Of a stretch of 33,692 nt of DNA, positions 6,170-13,583 are shown piece by piece. A program made the translations under genes and the position numbers. The DNA is from a virus. Where the stretch lies: positions 1-33,692 of IMG/VR virus record IMGVR_UViG_3300046796_000315. One strand, written 5' to 3'. The notes under the pieces were generated by a model. It saw only the letters and a program-made list of their open reading frames with translations, made no database searches and was not told the DNA's origin. The first letter of the stretch is position 1. The number at the start of each line of letters is the position of its first letter.

Positions 6170-7403
6170 ACTTCTGCTCCTCTTCTATATTATCAAAATT
6201 TTCAACGTTCACGGTCGGTTGATACTCAGGACGTGGATCCTTGTCGGACACTGCTGTCGGCCTCGGATCCGCCTGCGTGATGAACTTCTCGAACACGGGC
6301 CACTTCGGCTTCGGGACGAGCTTCTCGACCTTCGTGAGAGGAATCATCTTCTCCACGTAGATCTGGGACTTTTTGAACTTCAGCGATTTCAGCAACTCGA
6401 GAATCTTATCGAGATCAGTGAACTTGCGTGCGCCCTTCTTGCCAAGGACCAGCTTCCAGCCCTTCAGCTTGACGCCTGCCCGCAGGCGCCCGTCGATGTA
6501 CTCCCGCTTCGCCTTGCACCAATCTTCGATCAGTGTCAGCGTGCTGTCGGTCGGCACATCCAAATCGCTTTCAATCTTGCGTGTGATCACACTGACCTCT
6601 CCCTCATCTGCGGTGTTGAATTCTTCGAAAGCGGTATCCTGGACAAGCTTCTTAAGCGCAGGACACTTGTCAGCCTTCTTGGCTGGGCACCAGAGGCATG
6701 CCTCGTCCGACGGGTGGAGATAGTTCTCAACCGCCGCCGGCCGCTTCTCCTTGACCGCTTTGAGCAGAGACAGGGCAGTCGCTCCCTTCCTCTGGCACTC
6801 CGCTCCGTAAGCCATCAGGGCTTCGCGCGTAATCGTGAAGGTGGAGACGTGGTCACGCCGCGGCTGGAAGATGATCAGTTCGATCTCATCCATCTGCCCG
6901 TAAATCATTTCGACCAACTCGAGCGCTCCCAGCCCGTAGAGCATTTCCTGTTTGTTGTTATCGGCAAAGACGATGTTGCCTTGGCCGAACTTAAGGTCGA
7001 TGACTTTGATTTTCTTCGCTGTGGGGTTCACCACGATGGCGTCAGAGGTTCCCTTGCCTCCGACCTCAGTCGTCCACTTGCCGACGCCTACGCGCTGTTC
7101 CACCATCAGGATCTGGCCTTCTGAGGCGTTGCGGACGAACTCGACGTATGCCTCGACGTTTTCCATCGCGTCGTCGAAGTCGTCTTCGTTGTCGTAGAAC
7201 TTTCGGAGCTCGACTTTCGCCGCGGCCAGTGCAGCGGGCTCATTCAAGAGCCACGCTGAACCGACAGCATGCGCCGCCGTCCCCTCGTCTGCGTAGACAC
7301 TACCAGTGTTCACCAGTTCGTGCTGAGCACAGAGCGCAGGACTGCCTTCGCAGTTGAACCACGTCTCTGCGTGTGACGGTGCGAGGACGGCGTGCCCGCT
7401 CAT
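6153..7403 (-). CDS. DUF2800 protein, RecB/Cas4-like PD-(D/E)xK nuclease
   Basis: The 416-residue protein opens with the DUF2800 signature (HAVLAPSHAETWFNCEGS). It has a VIDLKFG segment, which supplies the Asp-x-Lys of a PD-(D/E)xK active site. A cysteine group CLWCPAKKADKCPAL near the middle resembles the iron-sulfur cysteines of Cas4/AddB-like nucleases. The C-terminal part is Lys-rich and ends in an acidic tail (NIEEEQKYDLFV). It overlaps both neighbouring genes. Members are thought to be phage recombination exonucleases, and its DUF2815 and polymerase neighbours fit this. Confidence 0.87.
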   Translation of the reverse strand: MSGHAVLAPSHAETWFNCEGSPALCAQHELVNTGSVYADEGTAAHAVGSAWLLNEPAALAAAKVELRKFYDNEDDFDDAMENVEAYVEFVRNASEGQILMVEQRVGVGKWTTEVGGKGTSDAIVVNPTAKKIKVIDLKFGQGNIVFADNNKQEMLYGLGALELVEMIYGQMDEIELIIFQPRRDHVSTFTITREALMAYGAECQRKGATALSLLKAVKEKRPAAVENYLHPSDEACLWCPAKKADKCPALKKLVQDTAFEEFNTADEGEVSVITRKIESDLDVPTDSTLTLIEDWCKAKREYIDGRLRAGVKLKGWKLVLGKKGARKFTDLDKILELLKSLKFKKSQIYVEKMIPLTKVEKLVPKPKWPVFEKFITQADPRPTAVSDKDPRPEYQPTVNVENFDNIEEEQKYDLFV

Positions 7404-7801
7404 CCTAACAGATCCTTTGCAGCTGTCGCCTTAACGAACTCAGCTTGCTGGTCTGCGATGGCTTTCGCGAGGGCAGGATAATCCGCAGCAGCGACGTCAG
7501 CCAGCTGTGCGGCCTTGAACTGTGAGAGGGTTGCCTTCGCTTTATCCATGTCGATCTTGGCGACGGCCACGAGGGCTTTGCCGAGCTCTTCACGGGTCAC
7601 GACGGGAATGGCTTCCTTCGGTACTTCAGCCACCGGTGTCGCTACGACCGGCTTCACTGGTACCACGTTTTCCGCGGGCGTAGGTGCCGCGGAAGGGACG
7701 AATCCAGGGGCCCCGTTGCCGAGCTTCGCATCGATCGATGTGAGCAGTGCGATCACCGGCTGCAGGGCGGTTTCGAGAACTTTCAACAACAACTTATCCA
7801 T
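7400..7801 (-). CDS. helical protein with Pro/Ala linker (133 aa)
   Basis: An N-terminal helix (MDKLLLKVLETALQPVIALL) is followed by a Pro/Val/Ala-rich linker (about residues 35-70). A C-terminal helical segment (TREELGKALVAVAKIDMDKAKATL) resembles small helical modules common in phage recombination-region proteins. The start at 7801 is chosen because GGAGG lies 8 nt upstream, inside the end of the previous gene. It overlaps DUF2800 by 4 nt. Function unknown; an adaptor for the adjacent nuclease is a reasonable guess. Confidence 0.65.
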   Translation of the reverse strand: MDKLLLKVLETALQPVIALLTSIDAKLGNGAPGFVPSAAPTPAENVVPVKPVVATPVAEVPKEAIPVVTREELGKALVAVAKIDMDKAKATLSQFKAAQLADVAAADYPALAKAIADQQAEFVKATAAKDLLG

Positions 7802-8936
7802 TGTAACGGCCTCCATTAATGATTCGGTTAGGGTCAATCAGACAGACGGATGATACCGAAGAACCAAACGTACTGTCAAGAACTACTTTGAACGCTTTCT
7901 TCTGAAGATGGCAGCGTTCGATTTCATCTTCGTGGCGAGCGATCGTCGACTTCAGATCTTCGATGGCCTTCTTCAGCGCAATGATTTCTCCGCTGGTATC
8001 TTTCCGCTGCCGTTGTACCAGTTCGTAGAAGTCTGAACCGGCCTTCTTGATGTCGACGATGCGCCGAGTCAGCGTGCTGATATCCGCTTCGAATTTCTTT
8101 TTCTCTTGGCAGGCTTTTGCGCTGACATCGATGCGCGTATCGTCGGCGGATTTCAAACGCTGCTCGAGCTCCTGCCGTTCCCGCGCAAAGATAACACCCT
8201 GGTTCAAATACTCGATCCCAAGTTTTTCTTTCTCGCGTCGAAGATCCCCGCACTTCTCGTTTATCTTCGATGCAACGTCCAGCGCATCGTCGCGTTGCTT
8301 CGTCCTCTCCCTGAGCTTCGTCTCGAGATCGTTGATTATTTTGTTGATCTCGTTCGACACCCCGTGATAAGCCTTTTCCACCTTGGGGTACATCTTTTCA
8401 AAGGCTTCCACCGGCATGTAGTATTTGAACGAATGGCTGGCCTGCTTCGCGAAGTGATTGCCGTAGTAGTACAGCTGCTGTTCTGCTTGCTTCGCGGCGT
8501 ACTCCCACTTCTGCGCCAGTCGGAAGTTCTCAGTCGCCTTCCGTTCCATGTCGTTGAACTTTTTAGCCCAATAGAAGGCTTCATCCCGTAGGTCTGAGAC
8601 AGTTTTCAGGAATCCGGCGCGGATTTCCGTTGTCAACCGTGCCTTGACAGCCTCGAAGCCTGCCTCATTGAAAAGCTGAAAATAGCTCTTCTCCGTTTCC
8701 TTGTCCTTCACTGCTCCCGCCATCTCCTGCAGGGCTGCTTTGTTCGCTGCCATCATGTTGTACTGCTGCGCTGTCGGTGGTGGGGTTGTCGGCCCCGGTC
8801 CCGCCTGCGCCCCGATCGATGACAGCAGTGCCGCGTGCTCCTTCGCCTGCTTCAGGTTCTGCTCCTCGATCTCCGCCTTCCGCTGTCGGTGTTTGATCCG
8901 GTCGTTTTCCGTCCAGTTCCACATTTCCCACGCCAT
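7794..8936 (-). CDS. large coiled-coil protein (380 aa)
   Basis: Nearly the whole protein is charged and helical. Long heptad-like stretches cover about residues 195-350 (for example LRREKEKLGIEYLN, IIALKKAIEDLKSTI). A Pro-rich hinge (PGPTTPPPTA) lies near residue 50. There is no ATP-binding motif, so it is not an SMC ATPase. The start is strong, with GAGGAGG 7 nt before the ATG. The first 272 nt overlap the end of the upstream gene in a different frame. It could be a structural scaffold for replication or DNA handling, but no family is recognised. Confidence 0.75.
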   Translation of the reverse strand: MAWEMWNWTENDRIKHRQRKAEIEEQNLKQAKEHAALLSSIGAQAGPGPTTPPPTAQQYNMMAANKAALQEMAGAVKDKETEKSYFQLFNEAGFEAVKARLTTEIRAGFLKTVSDLRDEAFYWAKKFNDMERKATENFRLAQKWEYAAKQAEQQLYYYGNHFAKQASHSFKYYMPVEAFEKMYPKVEKAYHGVSNEINKIINDLETKLRERTKQRDDALDVASKINEKCGDLRREKEKLGIEYLNQGVIFARERQELEQRLKSADDTRIDVSAKACQEKKKFEADISTLTRRIVDIKKAGSDFYELVQRQRKDTSGEIIALKKAIEDLKSTIARHEDEIERCHLQKKAFKVVLDSTFGSSVSSVCLIDPNRIINGGRYNG

Positions 8937-9609
8937 TATTGGCCTCCTCTTCGTTGTTGAATTCGGTCATGTTGTTTGCGAGTAAGTCCAGCTGTTCGGC
9001 TAGCACGACGCATTTCCTCGGGCCGAACTTGCCCGCGTAGTAGTCGGTCAGAATTTGCAGCAATGATTTCAAATCAATCTCCGCCTGGCGCTGCGTGATC
9101 CAGTGGATAGCTTTGACGACGTCCGCGTCGGAGATCTTCTGCCCAAAGATGGCAGCGTAGGACATCCGCACACCGGACTCCCAGATGGTGTCCTTCTTTG
9201 CGGCTGCAGCCTCAAGGGCAACACGCCGCATGTGAAGCAGTGCTCTCTTCCATTCCTGCTCCGGGGTCAACTTACGGCGGCGTTGGAGCGCGAGATCGCC
9301 ATACGGATCCTGCTCTTCTTCCTCTTTCGCCGCGGCTGCGATGACGATCGGTGACATTTCCTCTGCGAGGTATGCCTCGAGAGACTTCAGGAGCTCAGGT
9401 CGTTCCTCCCGCAGCTTGAAGAAGTCCAGTGCTGCGTGCGGATCCGGCGCGCCGTTCTTGACGCCAAAGGCATAGTTGGCTTTGCCGTTGACGGGATCGC
9501 GCGCGTAGAGCTTGTACCGCCCCTCGCCTGTCTTGCTCAGGTTCCAGATGCCGATCTCAGCGAGGAACTCGCCGGTCGGCTTGCCCTTGTTGGTTCGTGT
9601 TGTGCTCAT
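8665..9609 (-). CDS. hypothetical protein with disordered tail overlapping the next gene (314 aa)
   Basis: The first 220 or so residues look globular and mostly helical (EQEWKRALLHMRRVAL, SDADVVKAIHWITQR). The remaining 90 are a low-complexity Gly/Asp/Glu/Ser tail ending GEELFSAFQ. The tail is encoded by the same DNA that encodes the start of the coiled-coil protein in another frame. The start at 9609 has GAGGAG 8 nt upstream and overlaps the 42-residue gene by 4 nt. The globular part is very likely real. Whether the tail is made depends on ribosomes reading through the strong internal start site. No family is recognised. Confidence 0.7.
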   Translation of the reverse strand: MSTTRTNKGKPTGEFLAEIGIWNLSKTGEGRYKLYARDPVNGKANYAFGVKNGAPDPHAALDFFKLREERPELLKSLEAYLAEEMSPIVIAAAAKEEEEQDPYGDLALQRRRKLTPEQEWKRALLHMRRVALEAAAAKKDTIWESGVRMSYAAIFGQKISDADVVKAIHWITQRQAEIDLKSLLQILTDYYAGKFGPRKCVVLAEQLDLLANNMTEFNNEEEANNGVGNVELDGKRPDQTPTAEGGDRGAEPEAGEGARGTAVIDRGAGGTGADNPTTDSAAVQHDGSEQSSPAGDGGSSEGQGNGEELFSAFQ

Positions 9610-9734
9610 CGAAGGTGCTCCTCTATCCAACGCCTGATGTCAGTCGCAATGTCACACAGCTGCTGGCTGTTGCATTCTGATGCGATCTCATCGAGGGCTG
9701 ATGCGATGATGTTCAGTAAAAGTTTGTGGCTCAT
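9606..9734 (-). CDS. small helical protein (42 aa)
   Basis: The frame is joined by ATGA overlaps to the lipoprotein gene before it and the 314-residue gene after it. The product begins MSHKLLLNII and is predicted to be helical, with two cysteines and an acidic/basic C-terminus. It also carries the GAGGAG site of the next gene. Function unknown. The two stop/start overlaps support it as a gene. Confidence 0.55.
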   Translation of the reverse strand: MSHKLLLNIIASALDEIASECNSQQLCDIATDIRRWIEEHLR

Positions 9735-9982
9735 TTTGCCCCCGCTGGTGCATAGCATATATGACCCTCAGGAACGACGAAGGCGTGCAGCCGACCGCTC
9801 TGAGAGTTTTCAGATCCAGACACCGAGATATGACTGTCGATGGCAATGCAGCGACCTGAAGTATCTCTTAGATAGATGAAGCCATCCTCGATCTTGACGC
9901 TGTCCTTGGTAGGACGTTCTTCCTCCAAGCAACCGGCCAGCAGGACGGTCGCCGTCAACAGTGCAATGAATGATTTTCTCAT
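9731..9982 (-). CDS. predicted lipoprotein (83 aa)
   Basis: MRKSFIALLTATVLLAGC is a textbook lipoprotein signal, with LAGC as lipobox and Cys18 as the lipidated residue. Residue +2 is Leu, which in Gram-negative bacteria favours the outer membrane. The mature part of about 65 residues is mostly polar, beta-rich and has two further cysteines. The start at 9982 overlaps the stop of HNH copy 2 (ATGA) with AAGGA upstream. Known early phage lipoproteins often block superinfection by masking a receptor. That role is inferred here from type and position only. Confidence 0.75.
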   Translation of the reverse strand: MRKSFIALLTATVLLAGCLEEERPTKDSVKIEDGFIYLRDTSGRCIAIDSHISVSGSENSQSGRLHAFVVPEGHICYAPAGAK

Positions 9983-10395
9983 CGTGTTCCTTTCCAAAAA
10001 CGAAGATAGTTTTCCGCGGATCGTAATAGGCTAGGATCATCTTTAAAAAATCCCAGCCCTGAGTTGCATGTTGTGCAAAGAATTCCACGCTGAACTCCCG
10101 TTTGGTGATCGTGGTCCCCGCAAGGTCTTTTCATTTCACCTTTGCAAATGGCGCAGCAATTACCTTGAGATTCTAAGCGTGTCTGAAACATTTCTTCTGT
10201 GAATCCGGAAAGACCCTTTCGGTGTGAGATTCGGTTGGCTTTTCGATAGCCTTGCAGATCCCGGTTTCGCCATTCCTTGTTCTGCCTATGTTTCTTCTCT
10301 GCTATTCGCGGATAAAATTGGCGCGCCTTTGCATTTATTTTTGAACGGTTCTTTGCCGTATACTTGCGCTGCCTCTCCGCATTTGTCTTTACCAT
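9979..10395 (-). CDS. Endonuclease VII-type HNH nuclease, copy 2
   Basis: The 138-residue protein has a highly basic N-terminal half, followed by the zinc/HNH core. It shows Cys81/Cys84 (CAIC), GDHDH with catalytic His at 95-97, RGILC with Cys107/Cys110, and the LLRSAENYL helix. The core is the same as in copies 1, 3 and 4, while the N-terminal parts differ. It is linked by TAATG to the upstream zinc-ribbon gene and by ATGA to the lipoprotein. A free-standing homing or recombination nuclease is likely. Confidence 0.85.
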   Translation of the reverse strand: MVKTNAERQRKYTAKNRSKINAKARQFYPRIAEKKHRQNKEWRNRDLQGYRKANRISHRKGLSGFTEEMFQTRLESQGNCCAICKGEMKRPCGDHDHQTGVQRGILCTTCNSGLGFFKDDPSLLRSAENYLRFWKGTR

Positions 10396-10601
10396 TAAAG
10401 TGATTCCCAGCCGATAACGTTACGCAGCGCCCGCCGATGCTGCTCAATTTGTTCTTTCAATTCTGCGATGAACGCTGGCAGCGGTTCTTTCTTCGTTCGG
10501 AAGAAGACCAGGCATCGCTTCATCAGGTCCAGTGCGTCGACCGAGCTCATCGGGTGCGGCGCGATTCGTGTCTTGCAGACTCGGCATTTAAGTTTTCTCA
10601 T
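10395..10601 (-). CDS. small zinc-ribbon-like protein (68 aa)
   Basis: MRKLKCRVCKTR contains one CxxC at the N-terminus. A helical, Lys/Glu/Arg-rich remainder follows. The ATG at 10601 is preferred over one 6 nt earlier because GGGAG then lies 7 nt upstream. It is the first gene after the candidate promoter at 10620-10650 and overlaps HNH copy 2 by one base (TAATG). Function unknown. Confidence 0.65.
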   Translation of the reverse strand: MRKLKCRVCKTRIAPHPMSSVDALDLMKRCLVFFRTKKEPLPAFIAELKEQIEQHRRALRNVIGWESL

Positions 10602-10619
10602 ATACATGCTCCCGGGACG

Positions 10620-10650
10620 ACCATAGCATAGCCGCCCCGGGGCGAGTCAA
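10620..10650 (-). promoter_or_regulatory. candidate early promoter with palindromic spacer
   Basis: On the minus strand, TTGACT (10645-10650) is followed after 19 bp by TATGGT (10620-10625), which has an extended -10 TGC in front. The spacer begins with the perfect 12-bp palindrome CGCCCCGGGGCG (10633-10644), a likely operator. It sits in one of the few gaps of the early block, directly before the zinc-ribbon/HNH/lipoprotein genes. Confidence 0.45.
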
Positions 10651-10653
10651 GGA

Positions 10654-11133
10654 TTAAATGTCGTTCAGCAAGCGGTTGGCTTCCTCCTTCAAAGCCTTCA
10701 GCGACTGACGTCGGGTTTCAAGGGTCTGCTCCGTTTTCTGCATCTCGAGCTCCGCGTTCTTGACAGACCACTGGAGTACCGCCAGTCGGTCCTTGCGGGC
10801 CTGCGCCCGACGGTGCCACGCTTCGCACTCTGCCTTCATCGACTCATAAGACGAGTCAGGCGTGCGTGCCAGTGTCACGAAGCCTTGATGCTTGCCGGGA
10901 TTGCCCCGGGCCAAGATCGCTCGAGCGACATGGATGCTGCTCTGAGCAATCGGGATCAGCATCATACTGAGCTCAGTCCGATGGGGACCAGTCATCGCGA
11001 AGAAGGGCAGTTCGAATGCGCGACAGTCGCACTCCGTTCTGACGCATGCGCCAGTGCCGAGTTTGACATCAGGGATTGCAGATTCGAAGTGCAGGAACGC
11101 TTGGTGTCCGCACTTGCAAAGATTATCGAGCAT
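10654..11133 (-). CDS. zinc-finger plus coiled-coil protein (159 aa)
   Basis: The N-terminal 40 residues have a Cys/His cluster (CKCGHQAFLHF, then CVRTECDC) that would bind zinc. The middle is hydrophobic/helical and the C-terminal 60 residues form a coiled coil (QKTEQTLETRRQSLKALKEE). GGAGGTG lies 5 nt upstream of the start. It overlaps the upstream 134-residue gene by 11 nt. Similar N-terminal zinc modules occur in many phage proteins of unknown function. Confidence 0.7.
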   Translation of the reverse strand: MLDNLCKCGHQAFLHFESAIPDVKLGTGACVRTECDCRAFELPFFAMTGPHRTELSMMLIPIAQSSIHVARAILARGNPGKHQGFVTLARTPDSSYESMKAECEAWHRRAQARKDRLAVLQWSVKNAELEMQKTEQTLETRRQSLKALKEEANRLLNDI

Positions 11134-11527
11134 TTTTCACCTCCAGAAAGCGGACGATTTCGGACAGGGTCGGCTCGGTCAGTGGCAAGGGCTTGCGTGC
11201 AGCTTTCGGCTTGTCGTCGGCCGAGAAAAAAGTGAAGCCCAGGGCTCCGGCCTTGAGGATGAAACCGATGTACTTCCTCACGCCGTCCTGATTCGCGCGT
11301 CGACGCCTTACGAAGATGATCTCTTCGTCGGTGGTCAATTGATTTGCTTGATTCGAGTTGAACTCGAGAATGTCGAACCGATCGGTTCGCTTCGGCATGC
11401 TGACACTGAATCCTTTGATGGCACCGTACCTCTCGATGCCCGTCAGCGCGCCCTGTAATGTCCGCATGGCTGCTGTCGCCGTGCTTCCGTCCTGTGCCTC
11501 GATCTCTACCGTAAATGTCCTTCTCAT
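11123..11527 (-). CDS. hypothetical protein (134 aa)
   Basis: The product begins MRRTFTVEIE and has an alpha/beta-like N-terminal half and a basic, Lys-rich C-terminal segment. The start at 11527 has GGAGG 5 nt upstream and overlaps the stop of the 31-residue membrane peptide (ATGA). A longer reading to 11569 has no site and would overlap that peptide. No family is recognised. Confidence 0.65.
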   Translation of the reverse strand: MRRTFTVEIEAQDGSTATAAMRTLQGALTGIERYGAIKGFSVSMPKRTDRFDILEFNSNQANQLTTDEEIIFVRRRRANQDGVRKYIGFILKAGALGFTFFSADDKPKAARKPLPLTEPTLSEIVRFLEVKNAR

Positions 11528-11619
11528 TTCTTCCTCCAAGTTGTGTCGCCGGATCGGATCACTGCCCAAAAGTAGAGAGCGATCAAACCGACTCCGATTA
11601 ATTCCAATGTCATTTCCAT
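11524..11619 (-). CDS. 31-residue single-span membrane peptide
   Basis: The frame begins MEMTLELIGV. One hydrophobic helix spans about residues 5-21 and the C-terminus is positive (TTWRKK). GGAGG lies 6 nt before the ATG, and the stop overlaps the next gene's ATG (ATGA). It is the first gene after the promoter candidate at 11669-11698. Small phage membrane peptides of this kind can interfere with host membrane enzymes, but the role here is unknown. Confidence 0.6.
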   Translation of the reverse strand: MEMTLELIGVGLIALYFWAVIRSGDTTWRKK

Positions 11620-11668
11620 ATTCAACCTCCAGCTATTCCCCGGAGCATCTCCGGTGTAATCACTTAGA

Positions 11669-11698
11669 ACAGTACCAAACGTCCCTGATTGATGTCAA
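11669..11698 (-). promoter_or_regulatory. candidate early promoter
   Basis: A perfect -35 TTGACA (11693-11698) is followed by an 18-bp spacer and TACTGT (11669-11674) with an extended TGG in front. It lies just downstream of the 120-residue gene and would drive the membrane peptide and the genes after it. Confidence 0.5.
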
Positions 11699-11701
11699 CT
11701 T

Positions 11702-12064
11702 TTATTTTACCACCTCCCAATCGATTGTCTTGGTCAGGCCCAGAGCCCATCCCAGAGCGGCGCAGGCTCCGTCAAGACAGCCGGCGACGTAATCGACGTC
11801 CTGTTCTTTGACTGCGTGCAGTTCGTCCAGCTTTGCGCGGAGCGTAGCGAAGTCGAGGACGTCCCCTATTGGTGCTTTTGGAAGTGATGGGTGTGTCCCC
11901 GCCGCAAAGGCCAAACATTCGGTGCAATCCCCAGCCTCGACAGTTGTCGCTGTCAGGCCTTCGAGTCCTTCGAACAATCGAATCGCGCAGTCCCCGCAGA
12001 GGTCGTTGCGCTCGTCGACGAAGTATTTCGCTTTGTTCACTTGCTTCGGATTTTCAATCGGCAT
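11702..12064 (-). CDS. zinc-ribbon-like hypothetical protein (120 aa)
   Basis: Two CxxC pairs (CGDC at about residues 23-26 and CTEC at about 47-50) suggest a structural zinc site in the N-terminal half. The C-terminal half is helical and Ala/Leu-rich. AGAGGA lies 7-8 nt in front of the ATG. The gene overlaps the upstream Cys-rich gene by 11 nt. No family is recognised. Confidence 0.7.
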   Translation of the reverse strand: MPIENPKQVNKAKYFVDERNDLCGDCAIRLFEGLEGLTATTVEAGDCTECLAFAAGTHPSLPKAPIGDVLDFATLRAKLDELHAVKEQDVDYVAGCLDGACAALGWALGLTKTIDWEVVK

Positions 12065-12227
12065 TTTGTGTCCTCTCTTTTTCGAAAATTTTTGGGAAGC
12101 CAGGTTTTCCCTGATTAAGCCAGTCGACGCAGTCAGGGCAACATGTCTCGTACGGTGTGCAGCAGTGGTCTACGCCGTTCGGCCGGTGGCACAGGTAGCA
12201 GAACAGGTAGACCGTGATGCAACTCAC
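12054..12227 (-). CDS. cysteine-rich small protein (57 aa, GTG start)
   Basis: The product has eight cysteines in its first 33 residues, arranged as C..C..C...CC...CC..C together with histidines (for example CYLCH and CCPDC). This pattern points to a compact zinc-binding fold. It begins with GTG in a GTGA overlap with the previous stop and has AGGAGG about 9 nt upstream. It ends inside the next gene. The function is unknown. Confidence 0.65.
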   Translation of the reverse strand: MSCITVYLFCYLCHRPNGVDHCCTPYETCCPDCVDWLNQGKPGFPKIFEKERTQNAD

Positions 12228-12406
12228 GATTGGGTGTCCTCCTGCAGTGCTTCGAATTTCATGTCGATGATGGACAGCTTGAGCTCTTCGATGGAGTCCA
12301 TCAAGTCCTCATACTGGCGTTTGTTCAGGCGATGCGTGATCGGATATGCCGCTTGGTGTTGCATCTGGTTCAGCATGTCCTCGGCCTCTTTGATTGAGTT
12401 AAACAT
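12224..12406 (-). CDS. small helical protein (60 aa)
   Basis: The product, beginning MFNSIKEAED, is almost entirely helical, with acidic and hydrophobic residues in a coiled-coil-like order. It overlaps the upstream gene by 8 nt and the downstream one by 4 nt. No domain is recognised. Confidence 0.6.
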   Translation of the reverse strand: MFNSIKEAEDMLNQMQHQAAYPITHRLNKRQYEDLMDSIEELKLSIIDMKFEALQEDTQS

Positions 12407-12590
12407 TGGATCCTTTCGTCAGTCGGTTAAAGATTGCCCGGGCCAATCTCTCCGACCCGTATTCGCTTGCTGCGCCCATCCGTTTGATGAAAGCGCCGCA
12501 GCTGTGATTCCAGTAGGAGAAGGTGCCATCCTCCTCCGCGCGCACGATGATGTGTTTGCCTGCCATCGGCAGCAGTTGGATGTCCTTCAC
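12399..12590 (-). CDS. small hypothetical protein (63 aa, GTG start)
   Basis: The most likely start is the GTG at 12590, in a GTGA overlap with the methyltransferase-like gene and preceded by GGGGG. The product begins MKDIQLLPMA and contains beta-strand-like IIVRAEEDGTFSYW and a helical C-terminus. A longer frame further upstream would run antiparallel to the methyltransferase codons and looks like an artefact. No function is recognised. Confidence 0.55.
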   Translation of the reverse strand: MKDIQLLPMAGKHIIVRAEEDGTFSYWNHSCGAFIKRMGAASEYGSERLARAIFNRLTKGSNV

Positions 12591-13225
12591 AGCTGCCCCC
12601 ACTGTTCGGCCATTGCGTCCGCGATGCCGTCGAAGGTGGTGGACCGCAGCTGCCATCGATCCGCAGAAGGTGGCAGGAAATGGACCCGCTGCCACGCCTT
12701 GCGCTCCGCGGCGTCCTTGGGTGGTGGTCCTACGATGTTCGTCGGCTGAAGCTGTGGCAGGCCCTTCAGCCACAGGCAGGTGGACTTCATTTCCTTATGC
12801 CCAAACTGCCACGGGTGGATGATCTGATCGTACAGGCCGATGTGTTCGCGCGAGTACTTGTGCGGCACAGGGTTTTCAATGGCAACCTTCACACTGGAGT
12901 GGAGGTTCTGGAATAGCTGGAAGAACTTGATCGCCTCCTCCAGTTTCGCCCAGCGATCAGCGCCGTACGCGATTGTCGGATCCGGATTATTCGGGATTGT
13001 GGTGAACCATCGCACACCAGAGTTAGTGTGGTAAGTGCAGGGCGGATGCGCGATGACAAGATCCCAGCCCTCAAACAGGACGTCCCGAACGTCGCCCTGA
13101 TAGTGTTTGTATTTGTTCTCCGTCGACGTCGACGCCAGCATGTCGCAGCTGTACGCGTTGTGGCCCCGGCGGATGAAAGCATCGCGGACCTTCCCAGAGT
13201 ATTCGCAAGCAACTAAAACTTTCAC
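12587..13225 (-). CDS. cytosine-methyltransferase-like protein (212 aa)
   Basis: The protein opens with a nucleotide-fold motif (VLVACEYSGKVRDAF). It carries HPPCTY at about 60-65, the place of the catalytic Pro-Cys of C5 methyltransferases, and IENPV at 116-120, resembling motif VI. It is much shorter than a full Dcm-type enzyme and lacks a clear target-recognition domain. This compact form is common in phages and may protect phage DNA, but activity is unproven. It starts with GTG, with GGGAG upstream. Neighbours are small uncharacterised early proteins. Confidence 0.75.
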   Translation of the reverse strand: MKVLVACEYSGKVRDAFIRRGHNAYSCDMLASTSTENKYKHYQGDVRDVLFEGWDLVIAHPPCTYHTNSGVRWFTTIPNNPDPTIAYGADRWAKLEEAIKFFQLFQNLHSSVKVAIENPVPHKYSREHIGLYDQIIHPWQFGHKEMKSTCLWLKGLPQLQPTNIVGPPPKDAAERKAWQRVHFLPPSADRWQLRSTTFDGIADAMAEQWGQL

Positions 13226-13227
13226 GT

Positions 13228-13521
13228 CTAATTTCTCCCTTCACATTTAACCGGCATCACGTCAGCGTCGACCTGTGATCCCGGGACGTTTTTGAAGTGG
13301 TACGTTTTGATGGCCCACATCTTGACGCCTTCCTTGTATACCGGCTCTTCGAACATTTGTACAGCATAATCGCACAGGGCGCAATCGCTCCGAAAGACCC
13401 CGCTGGAATCCCTGTCCCAAGGGCTATCCGCCCAAGGGCTGACGCCACTCACCATTTCATGTCCCGCGCGAGTCGCCTCCGCGAGAAATTTCCGTCGAGC
13501 CCTACCAAAGTCAGTCAGCAT
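13228..13521 (-). CDS. hypothetical protein with CxxC (97 aa)
   Basis: The product begins MLTDFGRARR. It has an Asp/Trp-rich central part (WADSPWDRD), a CALC pair near residues 47-50 and a further Cys near the end. GGGAGAGG lies just in front of the ATG. It ends 2 nt before the methyltransferase-like gene, suggesting co-translation. Function unknown. Confidence 0.65.
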   Translation of the reverse strand: MLTDFGRARRKFLAEATRAGHEMVSGVSPWADSPWDRDSSGVFRSDCALCDYAVQMFEEPVYKEGVKMWAIKTYHFKNVPGSQVDADVMPVKCEGRN

Positions 13522-13562
13522 ACACCTCTCCCTTTCAAAAAGTTAAGCGCCAGGTTTCACGC

Positions 13563-13568
13563 ACTATA
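13563..13568 (-). promoter_or_regulatory. possible -10 box (TATAGT)
   Basis: A TATAGT hexamer lies in the 62-bp gap upstream of the 97-residue gene. No good -35 sequence is seen at the usual distance, so this is only a weak candidate. Confidence 0.25.
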
Positions 13569-13583
13569 CCGCGTAGCCCGCTA

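Noticed and set aside
5835-7124. Plus-strand frame of 429 codons opposite DUF2800
   Set aside because: It is antisense to a recognised gene with conserved motifs, has an Arg/Leu/His-heavy composition typical of shadow frames, and would oppose all local genes.
7794-8936. SMC/Rad50-type ATPase
   Set aside because: The coiled coil is long but there is no Walker A, Walker B or ABC signature at either end.
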